DNA of 20,009 nucleotides from UMGS363 sp964402055 (GTDB lineage Bacteria; Bacillota; Clostridia; Oscillospirales; Ruminococcaceae), in contig CAYOAV010000035.1 in NCBI GenBank assembly GCA_964402055.1, positions 1 to 20,009 on the forward strand. Reading direction: 5' to 3'. The stretch's first letter is position 1; every line of letters begins with the position of its first letter. Both the position numbers and the translations under genes were made by a program. The notes below the pieces were generated by a model. That model had not been told where the DNA came from. It saw only the letters and a program-made list of their open reading frames with translations, and made no database searches. Shown here in pieces: positions 1 through 7,110 of this stretch.

Positions 1-302
1 TTTTTAGCGTTATCCTCGACCTGCTTATAAGCGGAACGTATTTCATCACTGCCATACTTAACAGGGGTTGGTAGGTCACCTGTTATTATTTCGGTAACAT
101 CGTGAAAAATGCCCAGCAATGCACAACGTTCGGCATTGTAGCTTTTCCCGAAATAGGTATTGCCGATAACAGCAAGACTATGTGCAAGCATAGCGGTTTC
201 AAGGCTATGCTCGGAGATATTTTCGCTGTGGGTGTTACGCATAAGTCCCCAGCGGTTTATAAGCTTCATTCTTGAAAGCATTGAATAAAATTGATTTTCC
301 AT
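1..302 (-). CDS. yfbR: YfbR-like HD-domain 5'-deoxynucleotidase (partial, 3' end off the left edge)
   Basis: About 100 N-terminal codons of an HD-superfamily metal-dependent phosphohydrolase. The reading matches the YfbR family, which removes the phosphate from dNMPs in the cytoplasm. Early residues read KLINRWGLMRNTHSENISEH. H32 (in EHS), the H67-D68 pair, E71 and D76 (in TGDLPTPVKY) correspond to the metal and substrate positions known in E. coli YfbR. The last metal-binding Asp lies beyond the window. The ATG at 302 is preceded by AAAGGAG (about 314-320), which supports this start. The gene lies 42 bases downstream of the endonuclease gene on the same strand, so it is probably the last gene of that transcript, although it has no obvious link to restriction. 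Family call: high confidence. Operon membership: inference. Confidence 0.85.
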   Translation of the reverse strand, partial: MENQFYSMLSRMKLINRWGLMRNTHSENISEHSLETAMLAHSLAVIGNTYFGKSYNAERCALLGIFHDVTEIITGDLPTPVKYGSDEIRSAYKQVEDNAK

Positions 303-344
303 TTTGGTTCAGCTCCTTTATGTTAAATTCAATAAAAGGCTTGC

Positions 345-1436
345 TTAAGTTATAAATCTTATTTGCAGATTAAGCTTGATATAATATTTGTCATTTTCTT
401 TGAACATCGTTCCGAATTCGTGACGTGAAGTGCTTGCTGTTTCAAATTTCGTATTGTTTATCAAATATGTTTCAAACTCATTTCGGTTAAACAGGTGATA
501 GCATAAAACTTCGCCGTCTTCTCTTACGATAATATACCCACCTGTTGCATCGGCAGTGCCGTCCCAAACTCGTGATGGGAGTAGTCCCAAAGCACACTCG
601 GCAAGAAACTTTTTGAATTTGTATTCATAAAATGGGTGCCCTTTTGATAAATTATATTCCATAGGGTTGTGTTTGTTTATTGAATCAAGTGATAATTTAA
701 TGATATTAATCCCTGATGAATAGTACTCTTTAAGCATATACGCACAAATTTGCGGAAGATCTCCATCTATAAGCTGTAAATTGCTTTCAAAAGTATCATT
801 TTCCATTGAAATAAACTTTATGTTGCACAAATTACGATTCAAAATCTCAAATTTTTCTTTGAATTTTTTAGAACAAGTGTTAAATTCATTCATTATGTCA
901 TCTGTCATATTTCCTGTTACTTCAAAAATAAAATTTGTTGTTTTGCCTGCATTAACAAGAGTTGAGGGACTTCCTAACCTTGATTTTATACTGAAGCCCT
1001 GAACCGTTTCATAACCAGTGTTTATATCGTGAATTTTTATTCGTATATCTGCTTTATCTGTGGATTTGGCTTTTAAAACACTTATATTCAATGTTTCTAA
1101 AAAATCTGCGGTATCTGGTAATTCAAAAGCCGAAGTTGTAGCATTGATAATCTCGCAATATAAATTATCGGCGGCTGATTTGAATTCGGAACAAGGCAAT
1201 GTAAGTAACTTGGAATTATTGTCGGTATTAACTACTGTTATTGTATTCTGGACTTTATTTATTCTGAATTCAAGCTTTCCGATAGGTTCTGTACGAATAA
1301 TGTTGATGATATTATAGAACATATCGTCTTTTTTATTGAGTTGTGAATCTGCGGCATATAATCTCTTCATTTCAAGCAAACGCAGAAACGCATATATTTC
1401 GCTCCATTCGCCTTTGTTCCCCGAAAACTTAGGCAT
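345..1436 (-). CDS. HpaII-family type II restriction endonuclease
   Basis: 363-residue protein that I recognise as the RE_HpaII family. The N-terminal block FSGNKGEWSEIYAFLRLLE and the C-terminal end YYIKLNLQIRF are characteristic. A PD-(D/E)XK-like core is plausible: D130 in KADIRIKI followed by K151 in GFSIKSRLG. Family members cut unmethylated CCGG; that specificity is inferred here. The length matches the family (about 360 residues). The ATG at 1436 is preferred because GGAGG sits 9 bases upstream. An in-frame TTG at 1442 also exists but is only 3 bases from that site. The start overlaps the methyltransferase stop by 8 bases (1429-1436), so translation is probably coupled and the methyltransferase is made first. 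Alternative: an uncharacterised endonuclease of another specificity. Confidence 0.82.
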   Translation of the reverse strand: MPKFSGNKGEWSEIYAFLRLLEMKRLYAADSQLNKKDDMFYNIINIIRTEPIGKLEFRINKVQNTITVVNTDNNSKLLTLPCSEFKSAADNLYCEIINATTSAFELPDTADFLETLNISVLKAKSTDKADIRIKIHDINTGYETVQGFSIKSRLGSPSTLVNAGKTTNFIFEVTGNMTDDIMNEFNTCSKKFKEKFEILNRNLCNIKFISMENDTFESNLQLIDGDLPQICAYMLKEYYSSGINIIKLSLDSINKHNPMEYNLSKGHPFYEYKFKKFLAECALGLLPSRVWDGTADATGGYIIVREDGEVLCYHLFNRNEFETYLINNTKFETASTSRHEFGTMFKENDKYYIKLNLQIRFIT

Positions 1437-2433
1437 TGTCAATAACCTCCTTTATATTATTTGCGATTGCTTCAATTACATTAACGGTAACGCTGTTACC
1501 GAATTGTTTGTACAAATGAGTATCTGAAAGCTCCAATTTATAAGTATCAGGAAATCCCTGCAATCTTGCCCATTCCCGGGGGGTCATTTTTCTTATATCT
1601 TCCTTGTTTATCTCACCTTTTATATGTGTTACAGGTTTCATACTGTGTTCCCTGTGATCGATGATCAGATTTCTCTCCCTGCCCATACCGCCGCAAACGA
1701 TAGCACCAGCAATGCTGTCTAATGGTCTGATTTCGTAACCAAAGCCGTTTCCCTTGGCTTCGTGACGAGCTTTATGCTTTTTCAATGTTTCCACATAAAC
1801 GTCACTCAAATAATACTTGGGAGAAATCGGAGCGTCTTCAAGGATATCGCTGATACATTTGCTATTATCGGTAGTATCTGGAAAAGTGAATTTTGATGAA
1901 TCTATATCGTTTCTGAAGCAAACTATATAGATTCTTTCTCTGTTTTGAGGAACACCGAAATTTTTACTGTTTAGAATCTGAGAATAAACAGTATATCCAA
2001 TCTGTTCAAAGGCTTTTTTTATTACCTTAAAGGTTCTTCCCTTATCGTGAATGGTAAGTCCTTTGACATTTTCGCAAAAAATGACTTTTGGTTTATGATA
2101 ATCGCAAATTCTTACAACGTCCTGGAAGAGAGTTCCCCTGCACATTCCTTTATAATCATCTTCAAACCCCATTCGTTTTCCAGCAAGTGAGAAAGCCTGG
2201 CAAGGGAACCCAGCTAAACAAATATCGAATTCGGGGATTTCACTTTCCTTGATTTTTGTTATATCTCCAGCTATATCAAATTCATCGTTAAAATTGGAAG
2301 TGTATGTTTTCTGTGCGTATTCATCCCATTCACTTACGAATACAGTTTCGATATTTTCCTTGAACGAATTGTCAAATCCTAATCGGATACCGCCTATTCC
2401 TGCAAATAAATCAATAGCTTTGAGTTTGCTCAA
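1429..2433 (-). CDS. DNA (cytosine-5)-methyltransferase, HpaII-type modification enzyme
   Basis: 334-residue C5-cytosine methyltransferase with the full ordered motif set. Motif I (SAM binding) is DLFAGIGGIRLGF at 8-20. Motif IV is GFPCQAFSLAGKR, with catalytic Cys78. Motif VI is ENVKG at 121-125. Motif VIII is QNRERIYIVCF at 163-173. The target recognition region is about 175-280, including GGMGRERNL. Motif IX is TPREWARLQGFPD at 284-296 and motif X is QFGNSVTVNVIEA at 310-322. It methylates the inner cytosine of its site using SAM and protects host DNA from the endonuclease encoded just downstream. The start is TTG at 2433, with AAAGGA about 11 bases upstream; no ATG lies near the start of motif I. 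CCGG specificity is inferred from the partner and from the look of the recognition region. Confidence 0.93.
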   Translation of the reverse strand: MSKLKAIDLFAGIGGIRLGFDNSFKENIETVFVSEWDEYAQKTYTSNFNDEFDIAGDITKIKESEIPEFDICLAGFPCQAFSLAGKRMGFEDDYKGMCRGTLFQDVVRICDYHKPKVIFCENVKGLTIHDKGRTFKVIKKAFEQIGYTVYSQILNSKNFGVPQNRERIYIVCFRNDIDSSKFTFPDTTDNSKCISDILEDAPISPKYYLSDVYVETLKKHKARHEAKGNGFGYEIRPLDSIAGAIVCGGMGRERNLIIDHREHSMKPVTHIKGEINKEDIRKMTPREWARLQGFPDTYKLELSDTHLYKQFGNSVTVNVIEAIANNIKEVIDNA

Positions 2434-2493
2434 TTTTTATACCGTCCTTTTGATAATATAGGCATACTTGCCATTTTTTATTGACTAATATAG

Positions 2494-2522
2494 ATTATAA
2501 CTCAAATCTCATATAAAAACAA
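2494..2522 (-). promoter_or_regulatory. Predicted sigma-A promoter of the restriction-modification operon
   Basis: On the minus strand, TTGTTT (2517-2522) and a perfect TATAAT (2494-2499) are separated by 17 bases. They lie about 60 bases upstream of the methyltransferase TTG start. The -35 matches only part of the consensus, which fits moderate expression. Confidence 0.6.
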
Positions 2523-2612
2523 TACATTTTTCAACAATTCCCCCAAAAAAGTCCTCGTTTTGGTACAAAAACGCAAAACAGAAAATAATTATTGTTTTTC
2601 GATAAAAAACTA

Positions 2613-2641
2613 TTGACAAATGATAATATGCGTGGTATCAT
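2613..2641 (+). promoter_or_regulatory. Predicted sigma-A promoter of the DUF2975-HTH-DUF4173 operon
   Basis: A perfect TTGACA (2613-2618), a 17-base spacer and TATCAT (2636-2641) lie 36 bases upstream of the first ATG. The 244-base region between the divergent operons therefore holds two outward-facing promoters. An AT-rich imperfect inverted repeat centred near 2590 sits just upstream of this -35 and could be a regulator site. That is a weak inference. Confidence 0.72.
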
Positions 2642-2677
2642 ATCTTTAACACAATAAAACCTTGGGGAGGAATTAAT

Positions 2678-3175
2678 ATGAAAAAAACAGATAAAATATG
2701 GACAAACAGAATGTCGCTTACGCTTTCAAGAGTTATCGTTTGGGTGCTGGCAGTGATTTTTGCCGCATCAGTTGTATATACTTCTCTTTCTCTTATTATA
2801 TCAAAATGGGAATCTGTGGGTCTTGTTTGGGATTTCGGGTTTCTTGTATTTGAATTCGGACTTGATCCTATTGCTTTTTATACAGCTTTTTATCTTTGTG
2901 CGATTTTTGCTTTTACGGCTCTTTTTTATCTTAACAGGTTATTGAAAAATATCGCCGCAGACAGGATCTTTATTGAGGAAAATGTTAAGATACTCCGCAT
3001 ACTATCATGGTGCTGTTATCTTGTTGGCATTGTAATGGCAATTTACAGCTTTGAAGCGTATCCGTTTGTTATTATTGCGGCGGCCGCGGCATTTTTCGGC
3101 TTGATAATACGGGTGCTGAAAAATGTTTTCGCCAAGGCTGTGGAAATTAAGGAAGAAAATGACGCTACGATATAA
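2678..3175 (+). CDS. DUF2975 domain membrane protein
   Basis: 165-residue polytopic membrane protein with four predicted helices at about 17-42, 62-86, 108-126 and 128-147. The amphipathic cytoplasmic stretch NRLLKNIAADRIFIEENVK between helices 2 and 3 is the signature I associate with DUF2975. The biochemical role of the family is not known. It typically lies directly before a very small Cro/C1-type regulator, as here: the next gene starts 14 bases downstream. The start is supported by GGGGAGG at 2664-2670. The pair may act like other membrane-protein/HTH pairs in which the membrane partner modulates the regulator, but nothing in the sequence proves that. Confidence 0.82.
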   Translation: MKKTDKIWTNRMSLTLSRVIVWVLAVIFAASVVYTSLSLIISKWESVGLVWDFGFLVFEFGLDPIAFYTAFYLCAIFAFTALFYLNRLLKNIAADRIFIEENVKILRILSWCCYLVGIVMAIYSFEAYPFVIIAAAAAFFGLIIRVLKNVFAKAVEIKEENDATI

Positions 3176-3189
3176 TTATGAGGTGAAAT

Positions 3190-3408
3190 ATGTCGATAAT
3201 TGTAAATCTTGATGTTGTTATGGCGAAAAGGAAAATATCCTCGGGAGAGCTTGCGGAAAAGCTTGATATTACGCCTGCAAATCTTTCGATTCTTAAAACA
3301 GGCAAGGCAAAGGCGATACGTTTTTCTACGCTTGAAAAGCTTTGCGAAATTCTTGACTGCAAGCCAGGAGATATTCTTGATTATGAAAGGAGCGAAAAAG
3401 ATGAATGA
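3190..3408 (+). CDS. Small Cro/C1-type HTH transcriptional regulator (YozG-like)
   Basis: 72-residue protein consisting almost entirely of one helix-turn-helix domain of the Xre/HTH_26 type. Residues 16-31 (ISSGELAEKLDITPAN) form the first helices, the recognition helix follows around 29-40, and the ending LCEILDCKPGDILDY is typical of the group. It has no separate effector or dimerisation domain, as expected for YozG-like regulators found beside DUF2975 proteins. It probably binds DNA near its own operon promoter or in the divergent region. GAGG (3180-3183) lies 6 bases before the ATG. The 3' end overlaps the next gene by 8 bases, so the two are translationally coupled. Confidence 0.88.
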   Translation: MSIIVNLDVVMAKRKISSGELAEKLDITPANLSILKTGKAKAIRFSTLEKLCEILDCKPGDILDYERSEKDE

Positions 3409-4897
3409 TGAGCTTTTGAATGAAAATATCGAAGCTGAAGCTGTGAAGTCTGATTATATTGAGGAAAAACCTCCGTTCTGTACGGTTGGTGAAAGCATTT
3501 TTGCAATCCTATTTTGTTTTTCGGGGTATTTTTTCATTAAATTATTTCTGAAAAATAGCTGTGGTATTGCCGCTTCTGCTTTTCTTGAAGCTATTCTTAT
3601 GCTATCCTTGATTATGGCAAAGCTCCGCAAGGCTGAAAATAACCGTTATTCTATGGCATATCTTATACTTTCGGCAGTTTTTTCGCTTGGTCTGGGAATG
3701 AGTGCAAACGGATATATACAGTTTATGGATTTCTGCTTTGCTGTGATGTTTTACTGCCTTTGGGGTTACTCGCTCAATTCTCCTGAATGGCAGGGACTGG
3801 CAGTTATGCCGTTCAGATGTATAAAAAAAGCGGCTGTAAAAGAGCCGTTCGGTAATTATTCCGCTTGCCCGAAAGCTGTTTTCAGCATTTTTAGACATAA
3901 AAGCGGTGCAAAGAATATAGGTTATGCTGTTGTCGGACTTATGCTGTCGATACCGCTGACGATCGTTGTATGTATTTTGCTTATAAGTGCGGACGATGGC
4001 TTTGATAAAATGCTTGGCAGTATAATTGACAGCATAAGCCTTGCAGGGTTCTGGACGTTTATGTTCGGTCTGCCTGTGTCATTCTGGATATTCGGCATTA
4101 TTTATGCGGCTGTTTCGTCAAAGGGAAAGCTTCGCACGGATTATATCAGCCTTGAAGAGGAAAAGAAACGCAGGCAGGTCGCTCCGACGGCTTTAATATG
4201 CTCATTTGCCGCTCCGCTTTGCGTTATATACGTTATGTTTTTCTTTTCTCAGCTTGGATATTTTGTATCAGCCTTTGGCGGAGCTGTTCCTGAGGGATTC
4301 AGTATATCGGAATATGCAAGAAAAGGATTCTTTGAGCTTTGCATTGTAGCCGTGATAAATCTCCTTGTGATAGCGGCTATGAACGCATACTGCCGCAGAA
4401 CGGATGGAAAAAATACAGCATTGAAGCTTATGACTGTTATATTTTCCGTTTTCACGCTTATACTTATTGCAACAGCCGAGAGCAAGATGTACCTTTATAT
4501 AAGCCGTTTCGGACTTACACCGAAGCGTGTTTATACCTCATGGCTTATGCTGATACTTGCAGTGATCTTTATTTTAATAATAGTATCAAGCTTTGTTAAA
4601 TTCCCTGCGGAAAGAATAGCTGCTATATTTATTATAGCCGCCGCATTGCTTCTCGGATTCTGCGGAGCAGATGGACTTATTGCACGTTATGACGCAGGAC
4701 TTATCGAAAGCGGAGTTATGACAACATTCCCCGATGATCTTTCGGCAGATTCCGCTTCATATATAAAAAAGTGCCTTGAAAGTGAAAATGAGCAGGTCAG
4801 GGAAGCTGCCCAAAACAGTATGATCCGATTATGTGCGAAGGTTTCAATGGAAAAAGCCTTTGAGCGTTCAGTTACGGAAATGTTTATTTTTCGGTAA
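3401..4897 (+). CDS. DUF4173 domain polytopic membrane protein
   Basis: 498-residue membrane protein with roughly ten to twelve hydrophobic segments after a short acidic cytoplasmic N-terminus (MNDELLNENIEAEAVKSDY). The block NAYCRRTDG...ESKMYLYISRFGLTPKRVYTSW is what I recognise as the DUF4173 core; molecular function unknown. The C-terminal 50 residues after the last helix are hydrophilic, include CLESENEQVREAAQNSMIRL and look helical. The start chosen is the ATG at 3401, with AAAGGAG at 3386-3392. The frame stays open further upstream, but that part lies over the HTH gene in another frame. The 3' end overlaps the convergent Rrf2 gene by 14 bases, and no terminator is seen before that overlap. 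Third gene of the operon, probably a target or partner of the HTH/DUF2975 pair. Confidence 0.82.
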   Translation: MNDELLNENIEAEAVKSDYIEEKPPFCTVGESIFAILFCFSGYFFIKLFLKNSCGIAASAFLEAILMLSLIMAKLRKAENNRYSMAYLILSAVFSLGLGMSANGYIQFMDFCFAVMFYCLWGYSLNSPEWQGLAVMPFRCIKKAAVKEPFGNYSACPKAVFSIFRHKSGAKNIGYAVVGLMLSIPLTIVVCILLISADDGFDKMLGSIIDSISLAGFWTFMFGLPVSFWIFGIIYAAVSSKGKLRTDYISLEEEKKRRQVAPTALICSFAAPLCVIYVMFFFSQLGYFVSAFGGAVPEGFSISEYARKGFFELCIVAVINLLVIAAMNAYCRRTDGKNTALKLMTVIFSVFTLILIATAESKMYLYISRFGLTPKRVYTSWLMLILAVIFILIIVSSFVKFPAERIAAIFIIAAALLLGFCGADGLIARYDAGLIESGVMTTFPDDLSADSASYIKKCLESENEQVREAAQNSMIRLCAKVSMEKAFERSVTEMFIFR

Positions 4898-5300
4898 ATT
4901 TATCGATTATATCCTGTAGGGTTATACCGCCGAGATATTCGTTTATTACCTTGTAAAGTCCCTCCCATACGGCGATAGTCATACATTCGTTATAATGACT
5001 GCATTCAGTCGGGTCGCCGTCAAGGCAGGCAACGGGAGCAATGCTTCCCTCGGTAACATTGAGTATCTCAGCGACTGTATACTCCTTTGGACTGCGTGAA
5101 AGCTTATAACCGCCCTGATAGCCTCGGTTGGTGGAGAGCATTTTCGCACCGTTGAGAAGCGGAACGATCTGTTCCAGATATTTTTTTGAAATATGCTGTC
5201 TTTCGGCGATATCCTTAAGAGCAATGTAGCCATCGTTGCTGTGCATACCTAAATCGAGCATCATTCGCAGAGCGTATCTGCCTTTGGTTGATATTTTCAT
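4884..5300 (-). CDS. Rrf2-family transcriptional regulator with three cysteines (IscR/CymR-like)
   Basis: 138-residue regulator opening with the canonical MKISTKGRYALRMMLDL of the Rrf2 family. The winged helix covers about 1-70, including SKKYLEQIVPLLNGAKMLST and the wing RGYQGGYKLSR. Cysteines at 92, 100 and 106 sit where IscR-type members bind a [2Fe-2S] cluster, so iron-sulfur or redox sensing is likely. The spacing (C-x7-C-x5-C) differs from E. coli IscR (C-x5-C-x5-C). The ATG at 5300 is 8 bases from GGAG; an upstream in-frame extension to 5330 lacks support. It stands alone, with no isc/suf or cysteine genes visible, and its 3' end overlaps the convergent membrane-protein gene. Targets are unknown; autoregulation is plausible from the palindrome in its promoter. 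Confidence 0.92.
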   Translation of the reverse strand: MKISTKGRYALRMMLDLGMHSNDGYIALKDIAERQHISKKYLEQIVPLLNGAKMLSTNRGYQGGYKLSRSPKEYTVAEILNVTEGSIAPVACLDGDPTECSHYNECMTIAVWEGLYKVINEYLGGITLQDIIDKFTEK

Positions 5301-5346
5301 TATATTTACTCCTCTGTTAAAATAGTTCATATTTTGCGTTTGCTAC

Positions 5347-5375
5347 ATTATATCATATAATTCATATAATTTCAA
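5347..5375 (-). promoter_or_regulatory. Predicted promoter of the Rrf2 gene with overlapping palindrome
   Basis: On the minus strand, TTGAAA (5370-5375), a 17-base spacer and TATAAT (5347-5352). An inverted repeat with 7-base arms (ATTATAT at 5347-5353 and ATATAAT at 5364-5370, 10-base centre) covers the -10 and spacer. This is where an Rrf2 dimer would repress its own gene. The operator role is inferred, and AT-rich DNA easily gives such repeats. Confidence 0.6.
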
Positions 5376-5456
5376 TAGGCTTTTGTCGGAAATATATGGT
5401 GATTGCTATTATTAAAGGAATCGCAAGCCTTTTATTTTCCATAGATTAATCTGCAG

Positions 5457-5608
5457 TTGATACAAATAGTAATAAAAAGATATTATACAACTATTCGTAA
5501 AAGTTACAATAAATTTACAAATTAAAAACAGTTTAATGCAGAGGTTTTGAAAAAACTCCTGTTATCCCCCTCAAATGACGTAAAATAGCCATTTGAGGGG
5601 GATTTTTT
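5457..5608 (+). ncRNA. Candidate small RNA (promoter-like site, two hairpins, terminator)
   Basis: No protein gene is visible between 5301 and 5760. TTGATA (5457-5462), an 18-base spacer and TATTAT (5481-5486) could start a plus-strand transcript of roughly 115 bases. It would contain a hairpin at 5539-5561 (10 pairs with one A-C mismatch and one G-U, loop GAA) followed directly by the strong terminator at 5564-5608. Alternative: the terminator ends read-through from the DUF4173 operon. No match to a known RNA family was recognised. Confidence 0.33.
5564..5608 (+). terminator. Strong intrinsic terminator
   Basis: Perfect 14-base-pair stem (5564-5577 with 5590-5603), 12-base loop, then six T (5603-5608) and a further T-rich stretch. 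The T-run is only on the plus-strand side, so it stops plus-strand transcription, yet no plus-strand gene lies directly upstream. Confidence 0.88.
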
Positions 5609-5635
5609 GTTTTTGCTTCAGAGCGAGGGATTTTG

Positions 5636-5664
5636 TTGACTTTTTTTGAATTATATAGTATAAT
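5636..5664 (+). promoter_or_regulatory. Predicted promoter of the CNNM-transglutaminase operon
   Basis: TTGACT (5636-5641), 17-base spacer, perfect TATAAT (5659-5664). It lies about 97 bases before the first ATG at 5761 and just after the preceding terminator, so it is the likely sole promoter for the six genes that follow. Confidence 0.8.
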
Positions 5665-5760
5665 TTTTATTAGGCTTTGTTTGATGAAAAAAGGATTTTC
5701 GGGTTCTTTTGCATCGGCAGAGAGGGATGATATTTTATTTTTTCAGAAAGGGAGTCATTT

Positions 5761-7110
5761 ATGGATTCTGATGGGCTTGCGGGGAGTATTTTTATCCTTG
5801 CACTTGTTTTTTTGAGAGCGTTTCTTGCAATTTGTGAGGCGGCAATAGTCGAAATCCCCGATTCACGGGTCGCTGGCTATGAGAATGGTGGAAAATCAGA
5901 GAAAAGGCTTTATGCCGTGATGAAGGATACTTCGGCGCTTACGCATATTTTTTCCGCAGGAAGAGGTATGCTTACATCTGCGATATGCGTTGCTTCTGTG
6001 GCAACCTTCGGGGATAAGGCTTCAACGGCGCTTGCAGAGCTTACGGATATGCCCTGTTCGGTGGCTTATATATTGGCGGTAATTGCTGTGCTTGCGGTTG
6101 ACGCGGCTGTTATACTCGCTGTTTGCTGCGGCTTGCCTAAGAGGATAGTTACAAAGAAAAATGCAGAGGAAATGGCTTTGCGTTTATCGGCTGGATTCAG
6201 ACTGCTTGCGGCTGTTGTTTCGCCCTTTGCTGCTATATCTGCGGCTATAATACGAACCTTTGGCGGACTTTCCGATTCCTCCGAGGAAGTGACAGAGGAA
6301 GAAATATTGATGATGGTTGACGCAGGAAATGTTGAAGAATCCCAAAGGGAAATGATAAGCAACATTTTCGGCTTTGACGATAAAAATGTTTCCGATGTTA
6401 TGACGCATAGAACGGATATTGTTGCCGTTGAAATGTCAGCAGGGATAACCGAGGTGATTAATGCGTCAATAGGAAGCGGATTTTCAAGAATACCTGTTTA
6501 TGAGGACACTATAGACCATATTGTCGGAGTGATAAGCGTTAAGGATCTTTTATGTATGATAGGTTCTGATGCGGCACAAAGCACTCTTGCAGGTGATATT
6601 ATGAGAGAGGTCTACTATGTTCCTGAATCAATGCATTGTAGTGAGCTTTTTAATCATTTTTCACAGAAAAAGACTGTTATGGCGATCGCTGTTGATGAAT
6701 ACGGAGGCACGGCAGGCATTGTTACGATGGAGGATCTTGTTGAAACGATAGTCGGCGATATCCGTGACGAATATGATAACGAGGAGGAGGATATCAGGCA
6801 GATATCTGATGATACCTATACTATAAGCGGAAATGCTTCGCCCGAGGATATTTTTGATAAGCTTGGTCTTACGCTGCCCGAGGACAGTGATTTTGATACA
6901 ATGAGCGGATTTGTTATAGGTCTGCTTGGGTATATTCCCGAAGAAAATGAACACCCAAGTGTTAAATGTGGGAATGTGTTTTTTACGGTGCTTGTTGCTG
7001 AAGATATGTGGATATCAAAGCTTAAAGCGGAAATTGGAAAGGACGGCACGGAGAATGAAGAAGCTCCGTCAGCTGATACCGATATTTTAAATCGAAAAGG
7101 AGAAGAGTAA
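5761..7110 (+). CDS. CNNM/CBS-domain membrane protein (HlyC/CorC-like)
   Basis: 449-residue protein with the CNNM (DUF21) architecture. Membrane segments are at about 7-27, 68-88, 98-124 and 144-167. A tandem CBS pair follows at about 211-335, with VMTHRTDIVAVE, GFSRIPVYEDTIDHIVGVISVKDL, and AVDEYGGTAGIVTMEDLVETIVGDIRDE. A CorC_HlyC domain lies at about 345-425. Family members are divalent-cation (Mg2+) transporters or regulators of them. Two usually conserved membrane motifs differ: the N-terminal S-E-x-A is CEAA (25-28), and G-E-x-x-P-K is C-C-G-L-P-K (122-127). Transport by the usual mechanism is therefore uncertain. GGAG (5751-5754) supports the start. The stop overlaps the next start (TAATG), which ties it to the lipoprotein genes. 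Confidence 0.88.
   Translation: MDSDGLAGSIFILALVFLRAFLAICEAAIVEIPDSRVAGYENGGKSEKRLYAVMKDTSALTHIFSAGRGMLTSAICVASVATFGDKASTALAELTDMPCSVAYILAVIAVLAVDAAVILAVCCGLPKRIVTKKNAEEMALRLSAGFRLLAAVVSPFAAISAAIIRTFGGLSDSSEEVTEEEILMMVDAGNVEESQREMISNIFGFDDKNVSDVMTHRTDIVAVEMSAGITEVINASIGSGFSRIPVYEDTIDHIVGVISVKDLLCMIGSDAAQSTLAGDIMREVYYVPESMHCSELFNHFSQKKTVMAIAVDEYGGTAGIVTMEDLVETIVGDIRDEYDNEEEDIRQISDDTYTISGNASPEDIFDKLGLTLPEDSDFDTMSGFVIGLLGYIPEENEHPSVKCGNVFFTVLVAEDMWISKLKAEIGKDGTENEEAPSADTDILNRKGEE

Noticed and set aside
3209..3400. Upstream in-frame extension of the DUF4173 gene over the HTH gene
   Set aside because: The HTH frame there is clearly coding and the ATG at 3401 has a good AAAGGAG site.
5633..5815. 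60-residue open frame spanning the CNNM promoter
   Set aside because: It overlaps the -35/-10 elements and the start of the CNNM gene in another frame and has no ribosome site.
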